64,000 nt of DNA from Gelatoporia subvermispora B (Eukaryota > Basidiomycota > Agaricomycetes > Polyporales > Gelatoporiaceae), in assembly GCA_000320605.2 (NCBI GenBank), contig KB445792.1, positions 2,051,581-2,115,580 of the forward strand. The letters are read 5' to 3'. Positions 12,182 through 25,541 of this stretch are shown in pieces (the first letter of the stretch is position 1; every line of letters begins with the position of its first letter). The notes beneath the pieces are model-generated. The model was not told the DNA's origin, searched no databases, and saw only the letters and a list, made by a program, of their open reading frames with translations. The translations under genes were made by a program, and so were the position numbers.

Positions 12182-13714
12182 CTACCTTCGAACATCTTGG
12201 ACATGCAAGTAGTATGAAATGCCTGCAGATGTGCCGTTAATCAGATGGTATCTTTCTTGTTGGCCTCGAACAAATTCCCATCCTCTACTCTCGTCCACCC
12301 AGTATGCATTTTCTTCTATCCTGAAGCGCAAAGTCTCATTGCGCTCTGTGACGAAGTGATATGCGTAGAGCTCAATGCTATAATAGGTGTTGGGCAATAT
12401 TGGGAGCTCTCCTAAAACAGGGACGAACTCCGGCATGTTCGTGAAACCTAAATAGTTGTCAGCGTTCCTTCACATCGTTCGTTGTCTTTATCTTGCCCAT
12501 TACTGCCCCCGGAGCATGGCCCCAGTCTCCAATAGGGTGGCAATAGATTTGTCCTGTGATGTCTTCTTCCGCCATCTGATCAAGGCACTCGCGCAGGACC
12601 TCGTTCCCAGTCTTTCCTGCTTCCATTTTGCTCAAGACGATGTCTTGCATTCGATTTGCCTTCTTCAAACCCTCCTTCATGCCAGCCGGGACATCTGTCT
12701 CACCCTCTGACGAGCGGAGAACATACGCTAGGTGTTGCGTGTCAGTGTGCATCCCCATTGCGGAGATGCCGAAGTCGACATGGAGCAGGTCCCCCTCCTG
12801 GACCGTGTCTTTGGTGCCAGACCATCCGGGAAATGATTCGGGTGTGATGACTGACACGCGCGGGTGGTTCCATGTACTCACGTTTAACGTGAGCATCTTC
12901 TCCCTGTAGAACCACTCTAAGTCCTACAGTTACGTGAGTTCAAACTAAAAACAGGGACTTCGCGTCAGGAGCTACGTACCTCGGTGGTTGTGTGGCCGGG
13001 AATGACGACTTTGTTGCTGAACGTTTCTTCGATCAATGCCCAGGTGATTTCCTGCAGATCGCGATAGTAGGGGAGCTGTCCCTGCACTCTGGCCGCCACG
13101 TATTCGATGCCGAGCATCGGCTGATTGACCGTTTTGCTCATCCACTTGTCCCCCAATTCCCGGCGGAGAACCTCAAGCTCCCCGACATGAAGACCACCGC
13201 CGAAAGCGATGTTTTTGTCAGTGTTGAGAGCGATTCGGGTTGGATTGTACGCTTCGAGAATGCTACGTAGCTCTGGCCACACCTGACCTGTGTTGTCTAC
13301 CCATCTCAATGGATTCGGCATGTCTGCAAGGGTAGAGATATTCCTATGGAAGAGGACGACCGTCCTACGGTGAGGTGCATGCTCTGTGGCGTCCTTGATT
13401 GACCACCAGATAGTGTCCTCGGCGTATTCTCTTTGGCTCATCTGCAGCATGGATCAGCATCGATATACTACCCGATGATACGTGCATACGTTGCAACTTA
13501 CCAGCCAAGCATCAACACCATACCTCTCTAATACAGAAGGTATGCGAGCCACCCTCTGGTCTCGCCATTGATCGATTATCTGCGCCTGGTCTCGCAAGGA
13601 CGGGAGCCGCTGGTACTGTGCAGGGTTTCGCGGATGCAGTTGTCCGGAGCATCCATTCAGTTGCATAAGCAGTAGAATCAGTGTAGCTTGAATAATATTC
13701 CAGCAGCGTCTCAT
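12182..13714 (-). CDS. Secreted M24 metallopeptidase (Xaa-Pro aminopeptidase/creatinase fold)
   Basis: The protein begins at the ATG at 13714 with a signal-like hydrophobic segment (IIQATLILLLMQL), so it probably enters the secretory pathway. An N-terminal creatinase-like domain (DTIWWSIKDATEHAPHRR, PTRIALNTDKNIAFGGG) precedes the pita-bread catalytic domain. Expected metal ligands of the family are visible: DFGISAMGMHTDTQH supplies two Asp, CHPIGDWGH the His, and ELYAYHF and RIEENAYWV the two Glu. Family members cleave N-terminal X-Pro bonds or hydrolyse related substrates. At least four introns are needed. It lies in the same direction as LEU2, 200 bases downstream of the LEU2 stop. The exact substrate cannot be read from sequence. 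The last exon after HVQDV is taken to end at the TAG at 12182. Confidence 0.82.
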
Positions 13715-13914
13715 GACTGGTAACACTGTAGCGATGGAAATCAGGCTCATGCGAGAACTCGTTATCTGGATTGCCCTAGGCCGTATCGGCACCATGGGAG
13801 TCTGACGCAATGTCACGAGGGTCGACAATTTGCTATCGTGGGTTGCTCGCTATAAATGGTACACTGGTATGAGACTCCGTATTCCTTCCTAGTCCTCCCT
13901 GTGTTATTTTCGTT

Positions 13915-15273
<1,359 letters not shown>

Positions 15274-15464
15274 GATATTGAAATGATAGTAGGCGATGTC
15301 ACTAGTGGGCAGGCGCAGATCAACGTGCGCAGATGGCTGAGGCTCGCAGCGTCTGACTCGATAAGACTCTAATAAGGCCCATCGCAGATCTCGATCTCGA
15401 TCACCCCGCCATGCCAAGCCACGTGATTCACATGCTTTTTCGGTCCTCCTTACCGTCAACTCTC
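15274..15464. promoter_or_regulatory. Shared divergent promoter, LEU2 / NOB1
   Basis: Only about 190 bases separate the two start codons. Any Leu3-type or ribosome-biogenesis control elements must lie here or inside the genes. I do not recognise a specific operator by eye. Confidence 0.45.
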
Positions 15465-17104
15465 ATGGCGAACGCAGACTCGATTCCCGCTTGCAAAAAT
15501 CTTGTTCTCGATGCTGGCCCTCTGCTCTCGCTGTCTCCCCTGCGCGGTTTGGCGGAAACATACTACATTGTTCCCCAAGTTCTGAGTGAATTGAAGGACA
15601 AGCGAGCGCGCGAGCACTTCGAAAGGCTTGGTCTCTCTGCAGGTGTACGCATTCAAGTACAGAACCCGGATGCTGCATCATTAGCACACGGTATGTGTCT
15701 CGGGAACTCTTGAGGATAATAGCTGACATGTACATAGTGATCCAATGGGCGAAGAAGACCGGTGACTATTCCGTCCTTTCCCATGCCGATCTCTGCGTTC
15801 TGGCCCTCACCTACGCACTCGATGTGCAAGAGAAGGAAATTGCGAAAAAATCTGCTGAAGAGGCAAGCCGTTGTGATGACGCTATCTGTTTCTTTCACTG
15901 ACCGTGGCTCAGCAGGGTGCAGAAGATGCCTCGGCCACTGCTGGACCTTCGAATAGCAACGCCGAGGACAGCGGAGTAGCTGAAATGGAGGAGGCTCAAA
16001 TCCCTGAAGACGAGCATGTTGAGGAGCCTCCTGCATCTGATACGGAGGCGTCAGAACCAGAACCAGAACCAGAACAGATCGACGACGCCGCGGATTCCGT
16101 TCCGCTAGAAAACGAAGATCGGTCTAGAGATCCTCTATACGCCGAACGGCATCAAGTAGATGATCAAACCCCAGAACCCGAAGCATCTACATCCACATCT
16201 AGCCAAGCTACCACCGACCCTTTGGCACCAGCGGTGCCGGCTGATAAGCCTGCAGCAGAGCCTTTATACGACGACCCGTCTGATGAGGACGACGGCGAAG
16301 GAGAATGGATCACGTCATCGAATGTAGCTCTGCACAAATCCCGCGCTCTACAACTTCTTCCGTCTGCGGACGCTCGGAAAGGCAAGGGCAAGGGCAAGCT
16401 GGAACGCATTATGGTTGGATGCATGACAGCCGATTTTGCAATGCAGAACGTTCTCTTGCAGATGGGGCTCGGGCTGGTTGGTGTCGAGGGGAAGAGAATT
16501 GAGAGGGTGAAGAGCTGGGTGCTTCGGTGTCATGCCTGCTTCAAGTGCGTCTACTCTGGTTTTGTACAGAAGTGATACCCTGCTGACAATTTCACTTCTC
16601 AGGATTTGCAAAGACAACTCGCGCAAGTTCTGCCCGTCATGCGGCAACCCAACATTGCTGCGTGCCTCCGTCACTATCTCCTCACCAAGTGCTACCGCCG
16701 ACACACCGATACTACAAGTGCATCTCAAAAAGAACTTCCAGTTTAAGACTCGCGGCACGATCTACTCCATTCCCGCGCCCAAGGCCGGCTCTGCGAAGAC
16801 TGGCGCCGGCGAGGGTCTCATCTTGCGCGAAGACCAGACGACCTGGTTGCGCGCGAAGAAGCATGCGGACGGGAAGCGCGAGCGCGAGGAGCGCCGGCTG
16901 CTCACCGCCGCAAGTCGTGGTGCGAATCTCGGCGAGGGTGGTGCGGTACTGGGGAGCTGGATGGATCCGGACTGGGTGCCGGAAATCTTGAGTGCGGGTG
17001 CGAGTGGCAAGGGCAGGAATGTGAGGAGAGGTGGGATGGATGGGGACATGCCAGTCATTGGGTATGGCAAGAAGAATCCTAATGAGAGGAAGCGGCGGAA
17101 GTGA
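15465..17104 (+). CDS. NOB1: 20S pre-rRNA D-site endonuclease NOB1
   Basis: Nob1 makes the final cut that matures the 3' end of 18S rRNA in cytoplasmic pre-40S particles. An N-terminal PIN domain starts with NLVLDAGPLLSLSPL, with the catalytic Asp in VLDAG, and continues through YIVPQVLSELKD and HADLCVLALTYAL. A long acidic low-complexity insert follows, from about 15913 to 16300. The zinc ribbon reads WVLRCHACFKICKD and FCPSCGNP, with the two Cys pairs split by an intron. The tail (KNFQFKTRGTIYSIP, GYGKKNPNERKRRK) is typical of the family. The intron at 15863-15912 fits a GC-AG rather than GT-AG intron, because only that choice keeps frame. The start at 15465 was chosen over an in-frame ATG at 15432 because it directly precedes the PIN domain. 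Confidence 0.93.
15863..15912 (+). other. Probable GC-AG intron in NOB1
   Basis: The exon boundary reads GAG then GCAAGC, and the intron ends in GGCTCAG. Joining KSAEE to QGAED preserves the frame. The nearby GTTGTG donor would shift it. The length of 50 bases is normal for this window. Confidence 0.7.
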
Positions 17105-17268
17105 GTGTCGTTACCTAGGTCTACCCCGCTTTTTGTTGTGCAACAGGGCCCCCAATTCGGTTTTACATCTCCTTGATGGTGGCGATACGCGCTGCAGTGA
17201 CTGGTATGATTGAAAGAGAAATCCGAGTGACCAAGGTGATTATAATGTTACATTGCTATGTCCGTCCT

Positions 17269-17980
17269 CTACGAGCCCAAGCTCCTGTTCATGAAACGCC
17301 TCTTCTGGAATGACATCCACCACTTGCTCGGCTTTCCCGTACCGTCAGCGTAGAGACGCTCCACCACGCGAGCCGCAAGCTCCTGCCGAACCTGCGTCAG
17401 ATACTGACGCAAGTAGTCTATAGGGCAATCAGCGTCAGAGGCAAACAGCAGGACTGAGGCGCGCTCAGTAACGCACCAGCATCCGCACGGCTTTGTGGGG
17501 GCGCGTAGTGCGCGTTGAGCGGGAAGTTGGCATCGCCAGGGATAGCGAAATTATCAACCGAGAGTGTGTTGAGCATCTTGCTCGCCTCGAGCTGGTTCGG
17601 TACAGTGCGCGCAGAGCCGATCTTCGCAAGGCAGTCCGAGACGAAGAGAATGAGCACGATGAGGATGCGGTCGGCGGGCCCCTTGATCTCGAAGTTGCGG
17701 AAGAGCGAGTTGGCACGGAAGAGATCAAGCGTCTCGTCAATGATATCTGCCTGTGACGGGTCCGCTGCGTGGATATGACAGCATGTCAGATTTGTGCATA
17801 GCGCAAGAGCAACCATGAACAGACTTAGAGGCGCAGGCCCGCGTATCTTGGTCTTGATCGGGAGGACGGCCATGTTGCCCACTTGGCGGACGTCTGGCTC
17901 TTCATTGTATGAAGAATGATAGGCCTAGCATATGCATGAGACAATGAGTGCAATGGCGAGAACAGCGAACGCACTGGCAT
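17269..17980 (-). CDS. ARPC3: Arp2/3 complex subunit 3 (p21-Arc)
   Basis: ARPC3 is part of the Arp2/3 complex that nucleates branched actin for endocytosis and polar growth. The first exon encodes only Met-Pro (ATG at 17980). Splicing gives MPAYHSSYNEEP, matching the family start. Other segments are VGNMAVLPIKTKIRGPAPL, ADIIDETLDLFRANSLFRNF, EIKGPADRILIVLILFVSDC, FAIPGDANFPLNAHYAPP, and a C-terminus with KPSKWWMSFQKRRFMNRSL before TAG at 17269. Predicted length is about 180 residues, as in yeast and animals. It lies tail-to-tail with NOB1 and head-to-head with the TRP channel gene. Confidence 0.93.
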
Positions 17981-18272
17981 GGTGGCTGTTGGACTCGATG
18001 TCCGAATCGACTGTGCTGCCAGCTGCTTGCTCTCCGCTCGTTGCTGCGTGCAGTGCCAGCGCTTCCGCTGCCGGCGAATGCCGTCCCTCACGTGAGACCA
18101 AACGTGACGTACTACATGAGCGCTTACACGCTCTCAGGAACATGGAAAGCCAAGAAGAACACGATGCATAAATGGACGCTGGTTTGCTCCATTCATCTTT
18201 CTGACTTCATCGTCTCGTGCGACAAGCCTGAGGCTAGAGGCATTCCTCTCACAGCCCTCGACATAGCGAAGG

Positions 18273-21200
18273 ATGTCAGAAAGTGACACTCAGCCCGTCC
18301 CTGAGGACGCGGAGCAGACGGCTCTAACGCGTACCTACCGCCCATCACCAGACACGGTCACCAGTGCGTTATTTTATATACGGCTTTGAAAGCCTGTTGC
18401 CGAGATCTGCATCTTCTAGGTCTTATCAGACGTGTGCGGACACTCACGTTGAAACTGCTACCTCTGGAGGTACCAGAAGATACCATCGCCGACCCAACGA
18501 GCAGGGTCATCACGCCTCAAGTCATCGACACGTATATGGTTGCAGCGGGGGATTTCATCGAAGTGGTAAGCGCATACCATTTGCGACATTTCGAACGCAC
18601 TCATTCAAAATACGGCGTGCGTGTGTATGTGGTGAGATTAGCTCCCGTATTGTTTGTTGCGAGCACGCAAGGAGTTCCTATGGGATGCCAACCACAACCC
18701 CGCGGACTACGAAGAGAATACTGGTAGAGGTATGTCAACGTTCACCTTCTATGTTCACTTTACTAAGACAGGGTCTCATAGCTGCCGCATGCGAGGTACT
18801 CGCAAGGCGTATCGTTCATCAAAGCCCCTCTGAACGGGTGACACCCATGATGTGCACGCGGTTCAGACATCGCGAGGTCGATGGCGACATCAGTGAAAAA
18901 GCAAGCGCACTTGAGATGGCAATTGACTCGCACTGGTCTGTTGACTTACCTATCTGACCCCCTTCGTGTTCGCTTACGAAAATAAAGCACGATCTTCCTG
19001 TCTTCCAGCGAAGCTCAAGCTGGTAAGTGTCCATGCATCATGGCTCCGCTATATTCATGCCACATTCCTGGCATAGTCGTAGATGATTTGTGGCGTGGAA
19101 ACTTGATTCAGAAGCATGTCGATGATAATGAGGTGGACTGTACGTCAAATCTCACGGCTGGCTATGGGATCTGTACTAAAACCTACGCAGTCGTGGTTTA
19201 CAGAGAGCAAGGATACGACGGCTTCTGGTCGCACGTAGATCCGTTTCGGCTATCTGTACCACGGTGTGCAGCCCTCCTCTACGATCTGACGACTTGGGTC
19301 GATTGATGGTTGTATACAGATATCAAAACATCTTCAGAGTCATTATATGGGCTCTCTTCCTTGTCGCTTATTCTCAAGCAGTTCGGGAACCCCTTGACAA
19401 ACTTGATCCTGATCATGGTGACCTCGATATATGGGAGATCGTCATGTATGTCCTCGCATTGGCATTTATATTTGAAGGTGATTCCTGTTTGCATCCGCCT
19501 GCTTGATGACGTCAGTCTGAATTCTTCCAGACATTAACAGAGTACTATGGCATGCTTCGTAATGGTCATCATGGCTGATCATCTCTTGCTTCTTCTAGAT
19601 TTTTAAACTACTCATGTTCACTTCGTGGCGTTCTCTCGGGTTCTGGACCATAATATCCTTCGTCACGGACTCTCTGCTACTAGCTGCTTTCGTCCTCCGT
19701 GTGTCTGGGATGTCATCGTCACCTCCTCAAGATTATACCCTTCGCACAATAAGCTTCCAGTGCCTCAGCTTTGTTGCACCTCTGATTTGGTGAGCTACTC
19801 CCAAAGTGTCTCGTCTGAACCCCAAGAGTTAATGTCATTCGAAAACAGGATGAGTGAGTCTACTCAAGCGTTACGTACCTAGGATACGCTCCTGAGACTA
19901 CCCCAGAGCTTGTGCCTATATTTGACAGTTACAAGTTAGTTGATCTGGATTACGCTTTGACATGTGCTGATGTGTCTTGCAGGTTCGTCGGAATCATGCA
20001 GATCTGCGTGGCACGCATGTTGCAAGAGTCGGGGATCTTCTTTGCGGTAGGCCAGAGTGTCGTCCTGTGTCATGGCTCGATTACGAACCACTCTTCCGCG
20101 ACAGCTGCTAGCTTTACTTGGTGTCGGATTCTTGCAAGGCCTATACGCCTTGGATGCCGCAGATGGAAACACAGATCACCCAACTGCGGTCAGTCGGTCA
20201 TGTACTCATTCTACGGTCGAATACCAGCTCAATATGCTCTAGCTTGTCCACGTTCTAGTCCAAGCGCTGCTACAGTCAGTCTCGTCATCCCTTGTGAACG
20301 TGACTGAGACTCATGTTACATTCTCTCAGGGCTCCCGACTATAGCAGGTTTGACAATAGGTCAGTCACCGTTGCGGGCTTGCGGGATGTGCTCCAAGATA
20401 ACGTCTCATTTCATCAGTCCGGCCGGTCAGATTCTATACTACCTGTAAGTCATATATCTATTCATAAGATTATGAATCCTGAGGACGCTTGAAGGTGGAA
20501 TGTGGCTACCGTTGTGATCTTGTTGAATGTCTTGATTTCTTTGTTCTCGTCTGCCTACGAAGATGTCAGTACTTTTTGCATAGAGCCAAGGTCTTCATGA
20601 ATCATCTTTCTGCCAGGTTGTCGAAGATGCATCGGCAGAATACCTCACATATTTTGCGTCGAAAGTAGTAGGTATGATTCGCGCGCCTGATGAGTTCACA
20701 TATCCTGCACCATCCAACATTATCGAAAGTTTCCTCATCGCCCCGCTTGAGTAAGTTTCATGTTTCTTCTGTATACTCACAATCTGACCAATATGGATGT
20801 ATTCGCTCACAGGTATATCGTTAGCAAGAAAACATACACTAAGGTGCCTTCATCGAGTACGTTTGATCTGCACGATGCTGAACCTGTATAGATCAACCGC
20901 TCCGTGATGCTCGTCCTGTTCTTCTTCCCCCTTTGCATCATTGCATTGTACGAGGCGGACCTTGATCCGTCAAAGAACAAATGGGTGAAGGACTGGCTGA
21001 GCCACCCAGACGAGGGCCTCGAGGACAACCCTCAGTTCCAGAATCCAGAGGTCGCACCGGAGGACGCCGACAGAGGGCTTGTGATCAGCAAAGTCCCCTT
21101 CGACGAATTAGTGAAGCAATTCCCGGATACCACTCATGTGAGTGCTGGACGTTGACTACATCTGCCAAAACGTCATTTAATTTGGATGTGTACAGTCGGG

Positions 21201-21312
21201 CGAGGCAGTCGTGCTGAGGGAAATAGCGGACTTGAGGGCTCAGATTGCGGAGCTCAAGGCACTGCTGCTGGAAAAAAACAAGCCAGTAGAGTCGACTTTG
21301 AAGGATAGCTAG
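18273..21312 (+). CDS. YVC1-like TRP calcium channel
   Basis: Yeast Yvc1 is a vacuolar TRP-type cation channel releasing Ca2+ on osmotic or mechanical stimuli. This gene starts at 18273 with an acidic N-terminus and TYRPSPDTVTSLIRRVR. It continues with RVITPQVIDTYMVAAGDFIE and CEVLARRIVHQ, the soluble N-terminal region of fungal homologs. Hydrophobic segments follow, around 19330-19480 (IIWALFLVAYSQAVREPLD), 19620-19790 and 20050-20150 (LLALLGVGFLQGLYALDAAD), and the pore-proximal region near 20400-20560. VARMLQESGIFFA is a strong family motif. The cytosolic C-terminus ends in a coiled-coil-like helix (EIADLRAQIAELKALLLEK). Many introns of 50-70 bases are needed. The assignment rests on motif order recalled from fungal Yvc1-type proteins; ion selectivity cannot be inferred. 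Confidence 0.82.
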
Positions 21313-21450
21313 TCACGCGATTTTGAATATTTCAAGGCCGCTGTGGACCATTGCTTCGGTGCGCGGACCTGTCAGGTTGTTGTATGTGCTACATCTAGTA
21401 GTGTACAGAAGTGTGGGTATACCAATACACGGAGAGACTAGTCCTATTGC

Positions 21451-22234
21451 TCAAGCAATGTCTTGCTGTGGTTGTGCATCTTTGATTATGTCTATCAGAA
21501 CGCCCATTGCACGAATGAAGAACGGTCTGATCTCATTGATCTCCATGGAGCAAAGGTTTGGGAGCTACGAAGATGCAGGTGAGCGTCGAGCGGATGCAAG
21601 TGAGCACCATTGCGGTACGTACACTCAGCTCACTATGGTCTAGTTTTGAGAGACCTTCTCGACTCTTGGCTTGACGTGCCTCTCGAATATCCTTGAGCAG
21701 AGAACGAATTTTGTCTGGATTCGGAAAGTCGTCTGGCGCGCTTGAGGAGATGATGAGGTCGCAACAATACTGTCTGAAGATGCAATGACCTACGTATCAA
21801 TTAGTACTTTGGCTACCTCGGCAAAGCGGAACGGCATCTCGCTGAAGCTCTCTCCTGTAGTTTCCTGCACCAACCTCTCCTCCAAGAATTCTGTGCAAGC
21901 GTATGATTGATGACTAGCAGTGCAGAGGTTCAAGTAGTGAAACGCACCGACGTTCAGCCAGTCGGGAGGCACTATACGACATTTCTTCTTTAGTTTCAAG
22001 TTGGTGGCCATCCATATTGGTACTTTGCATTTTGATGGAGGCCGCAGTGGTCCATACGCTCCCTGCGATCCGTTAGCGACCGAACCTCTCAAAGCGAGAG
22101 AGAGGGTCTTGCACAGAAATGAAGGCTGTCCTTTCCATCGCCACCAGGGGGACGATTTCGACGAGCTGTTCCGAGGCGATAAGTTCGAGTTCTGTGGGCG
22201 TTACGGACGCCCGGAGAGGTGCAGGGAGAGCCAT
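21451..22234 (-). CDS. PSF2: GINS complex subunit Psf2
   Basis: Psf2 with Sld5, Psf1 and Psf3 forms GINS, which joins Cdc45 and MCM2-7 in the CMG replicative helicase. The protein starts at ATG 22234 with MALPAPLRASVTPTELELIA and EQLVEIVPLVAMERTAFIS. After the first intron GAYGPLRPPSKCKVPIWMA and KKKCRIVPPDWLNV form the B-domain core. CLEERLVQETTGESFSEMP and FPNPDKIRSLLKDIREARQ belong to the helical A domain. The last exon carries LPNLCSMEINEIRPFFIRAM and ends at TGA 21451. All family landmarks are present in order over about 205 residues. Confidence 0.93.
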
Positions 22235-22504
22235 TGGAGAAGGGATTTGAGACCAGGTCGCGCCGTGAGCGAGCGTCGCGTGAACGCGCTCTGTGCAAGC
22301 GATCGCGCCCAGGTTCTCGCCGGGATGCGAACGGTCACGTGACAGACGCGCTGCTGGACGCCCACGGTGCTTGCGCGTGTTCGACTTTGCCTCCTCCGTC
22401 TTGCAGCTGTGCGCCTCGTCGAATTCCGGTCACGACCGCTGCCGTGGTCTCGTATTGCCGAGAACATTATTCCATAACACATTCTTTGACAACACGCGCT
22501 GGTC
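22235..22504. promoter_or_regulatory. Shared divergent promoter, PSF2 / haspin
   Basis: A 270-base spacer separates a DNA replication gene from a mitotic kinase gene. Joint cell-cycle control is plausible but is inference only. No MCB-type ACGCGT element was clearly noted inside the spacer. Confidence 0.35.
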
Positions 22505-25186
22505 ATGCTCGGCGGTACAGCAAAGGCGGTCAAAATCACGTATGGCCGCCGAGCGCAGCGGATCGCTAGTGCCTCGGAGAGCAGACACTCCAGCAAGAGT
22601 AGGGCCGCGTCTCCTATGGAAGCTCATACTACAGAAGTGGAAGAGATCCCGTCATCTCCGGACGTTTCTCCGCTCTCGAAAGTGGCCGTCCGGAAAGCGA
22701 AGATCAAGGCATCTCCGTCCCGAAGCCCACATAGCCCACATGCCAAGAGGAGGTCTCGCATCCCTGTACCTGCAAAGCCCGTCTTAAAGAGCAAGCTCGC
22801 TTCTAAATCCATTGCTACAAAGCCCAAGATCGCTAATCGCACACCCTTGAGTCATATCTCCACAAATGCTCCGGCGTCACCTGCGATTCCGCCCAAGATA
22901 CGAAAGCAGAAGTCAGTAATCGGCAAGGGCATCTCTCTGAAGCCTATTTCTCTGTTCGTGGATGTCGACATAATTGTTCTCGATAAGCATGGTCGCAGAC
23001 TCAGCTACGAACGCAGAGTCTCTAGGTCGGATGTTCAGGCCAGCCCGATCAACATGCGGTCGGTCAGTGTTCGGCCGAATGCCGCAGACAAGGATATTCC
23101 AGAGAAAGCGACTGCATCCAGATCAGCGGACAGTGACGAGGAGCTCCTGGAAATCCGGGCTCTCAAGGTTCCGAAGGGTGGCAGCAGGAGAAGGCCGATC
23201 GTTGTCTCTTCTGATGAAGAAGACAGCGAGGAAGAGGACATAAATGTCAAGCTACTCGCGCCCAACTTAACTCAGGATAGTCCGGTCTCACAGCCGCGTA
23301 TGCGTTCCCCAAGGAAACCGCGGCACCGAAATATCATCATTTCTCCATCCCCAACGCCGCCGCCGCCAGCCTCGCCTCCACCTCCTGCGGAACCCACAGC
23401 CAAGCCCAGCAGGCATGGCAAGTGTCCAGTCTTGTCATCAGAAAACAGAAGATTCGTAGGGTCGACGTTGCTGCAAGAGCCCGCGGTCCCAACTAAGCAA
23501 CATATCGTTCTACCGATACCCTCAATACCCTCACTACAACCCCTACCATCAAGCCGGCTGATAAAAACACGTCAACTTACCCCGATAAAATCTCGTCAGG
23601 GTCGCAGCAGCCTTTTCCCTGCTCCACCAAGTCCTCCCTCGCCGACGACCCCCACAATTCTAGACCTATCTTTAGATTTCTCCGAGCTTGCTTTATCACC
23701 CTCAACTCGCGCAGCAGTGGAGAAGTTGGAATTACGTGAACCACCTCCACCCTCGTATCTTCAATCGTTACTGGCAGAATGTTCGCAGACATCTCTACAC
23801 GAATTTTCCGCGTTCATTGAGCTGTTCCCGCTGGATCCGATCGTGCATGCAACTGACGCCGGCGATAATGTGGGTTTCCAGAAGATCGGCGAGGCGTCTT
23901 ACTCGGAAGTGTTCGGAATAGGGGACGTTGTCCTGAAGGTCATACCACTCCGTGACGAGGAGCGTTATTCTTCCGGAGAAGATGACCCCGAGTCACCGGC
24001 ACCGAGCGACGCGCAAGATGTGTTGAAGGAGATGGTCGTCACTCGCGCAATGGGCGAAATGTGCGAGGGTTTTGTCAAATTGCTGAGGACCTATGTTGTG
24101 CGTGGCAAGTATCCCTCACTGCTGCTTGAGTTGTGGGACGAGTATAACGAACGGAAAGGCAGTGAGAGCATCCGCCCAGGTAAGCGGCACAAGGTGCTCG
24201 TCTTTGCTCCTCCGTGGGAACTTACTGCCTACATTCTTAAGACACCTTCACTGCGTCGCAATGCTATGCCATCATTGTACTCCCGAATGGAGGACCGGAC
24301 CTGGAAGCCTACACGTTTGAGGCTGCCTCAAGGACAGGCTGGAGGAAGGCATGCAGCCTGTTCTGGCAAGTAGTACGGACGCTTGCGAAGGCTGAAGACC
24401 TCGTTTCGTTCGAGGTAAATATTCCGCGAATTCTATGATCGAGACATGCTGATTGACTATATCAGCATCGAGACCTCCACTGGGGCCAAATTCTCATCAA
24501 AAATGTTCCGGCGCCTTCGCAGAAGATCCGCGGCACGAGCGCTAAAAAGCTCCCGATGGATGATGTTATGCATGGCGTAGAAGCCACTATTATCGACTTG
24601 GGGCTCGCGCGCATGAATTCTGGAGAGGACGATGAGATACACTGGACACCGTTCGATGAGGCAATTTTCGAAGGCGAGGGTAAGAAATCCACACTGACCT
24701 ATAAGCGGCGTTTGTATGACTGAATGCGTGTCTAAATAGGTGACTACCAGTTTGATGTATACCGGATGATGCGTGTGCACAATGGTGGGTCTTGGGGAGA
24801 ATATCGACCGCTCACCAATGTTATGGTGAGACAATTTGTCTCAAGCGCGCAAATAATGTCCATCTAATCGTGTTATACAGTGGTTACATTACCTCGCAAT
24901 GAAGCTGCTCAACTCCAAGCGACTTCGATCGCCGACTGCTTCAAAGAAGAATACCGCCACGATCTCGAGCGCCTTCTACTCCGAAGCAGAATGCTATCAG
25001 TGTCTTGTGGAAGTTGAAGGTCTACTTGGAGACTGTGTAGCAGCGTTCAAGGCGCCCACCCCTACTAAAAAGGGCCGTAGAAAGACCCAGGCGTTGACAA
25101 GGTCCCCAGCTGTGGTACGCGGGGGACCACAATGCGCGACCGAAGTCCTACGGCTCGCGATCGATAGAGGGTGGGTCGCTCCGTGA
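22505..25186 (+). CDS. Haspin-type mitotic serine/threonine kinase
   Basis: Haspin phosphorylates histone H3 Thr3 at centromeres in mitosis to recruit the chromosomal passenger complex. A long, basic, Ser/Pro-rich disordered N-terminus (about 450 residues, with a proline run near 23350) precedes the kinase domain. The glycine-loop equivalent is FQKIGEASYSEVFGIGD, followed by VVLKVIPL with the ATP-binding Lys. YAIIVLPNGGPDLEAYTFE spans the hinge. HRDLHWGQILIKN is the catalytic loop, completed by splicing after SFE. ATIIDLGLARM stands where typical kinases carry DFG; haspins deviate from DFG here too. WLHYLAMKLL and the C-terminal helices end at TGA 25186. Introns fit near 24180, 24415, 24680 and 24825. 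Start at the ATG at 22505. Confidence 0.9.
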
Positions 25187-25541
25187 ACTCAGGATCAGAT
25201 ATCAGGGTTTGGATAAATATACGGCATTGAGAATCTTCAGTCTGCATCAGGAGGCATTCGGAGTAATCAGTTATGACCTATTTATTGCCAAATTTGCCTG
25301 AGCGAAAGAAAAGAGAGCCGACGGAATGATCAGGGGACCATCAGGCTAGCGACGCGAGTGCTGCGATGAGCCGCGTGGGAATATGCGATCGAGATCTGGA
25401 TTATAGCAGTGATGCAACAGTGTCTCGCAGCGAGTTGAGTAACTTATCACCTCCTTGTCGCGCTCTCAGCTCGCGCACTACAAGAAGACATTTCGTCATT
25501 CATATCTGAACTATCTGAAAAGACACAGCTGTGATTCTGCA
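25187..25541. other. Intergenic between haspin and AP-3 mu
   Basis: This 355-base spacer joins two genes on the same strand. It must carry the haspin 3' end and the AP-3 mu promoter. No repeat or RNA gene is visible. Confidence 0.4.

Noticed and set aside
20904..21217. Separate small genes at the 3' end of the TRP channel locus
   Set aside because: These frames read in continuity with the channel's last transmembrane segment and coiled-coil tail once short introns are removed.
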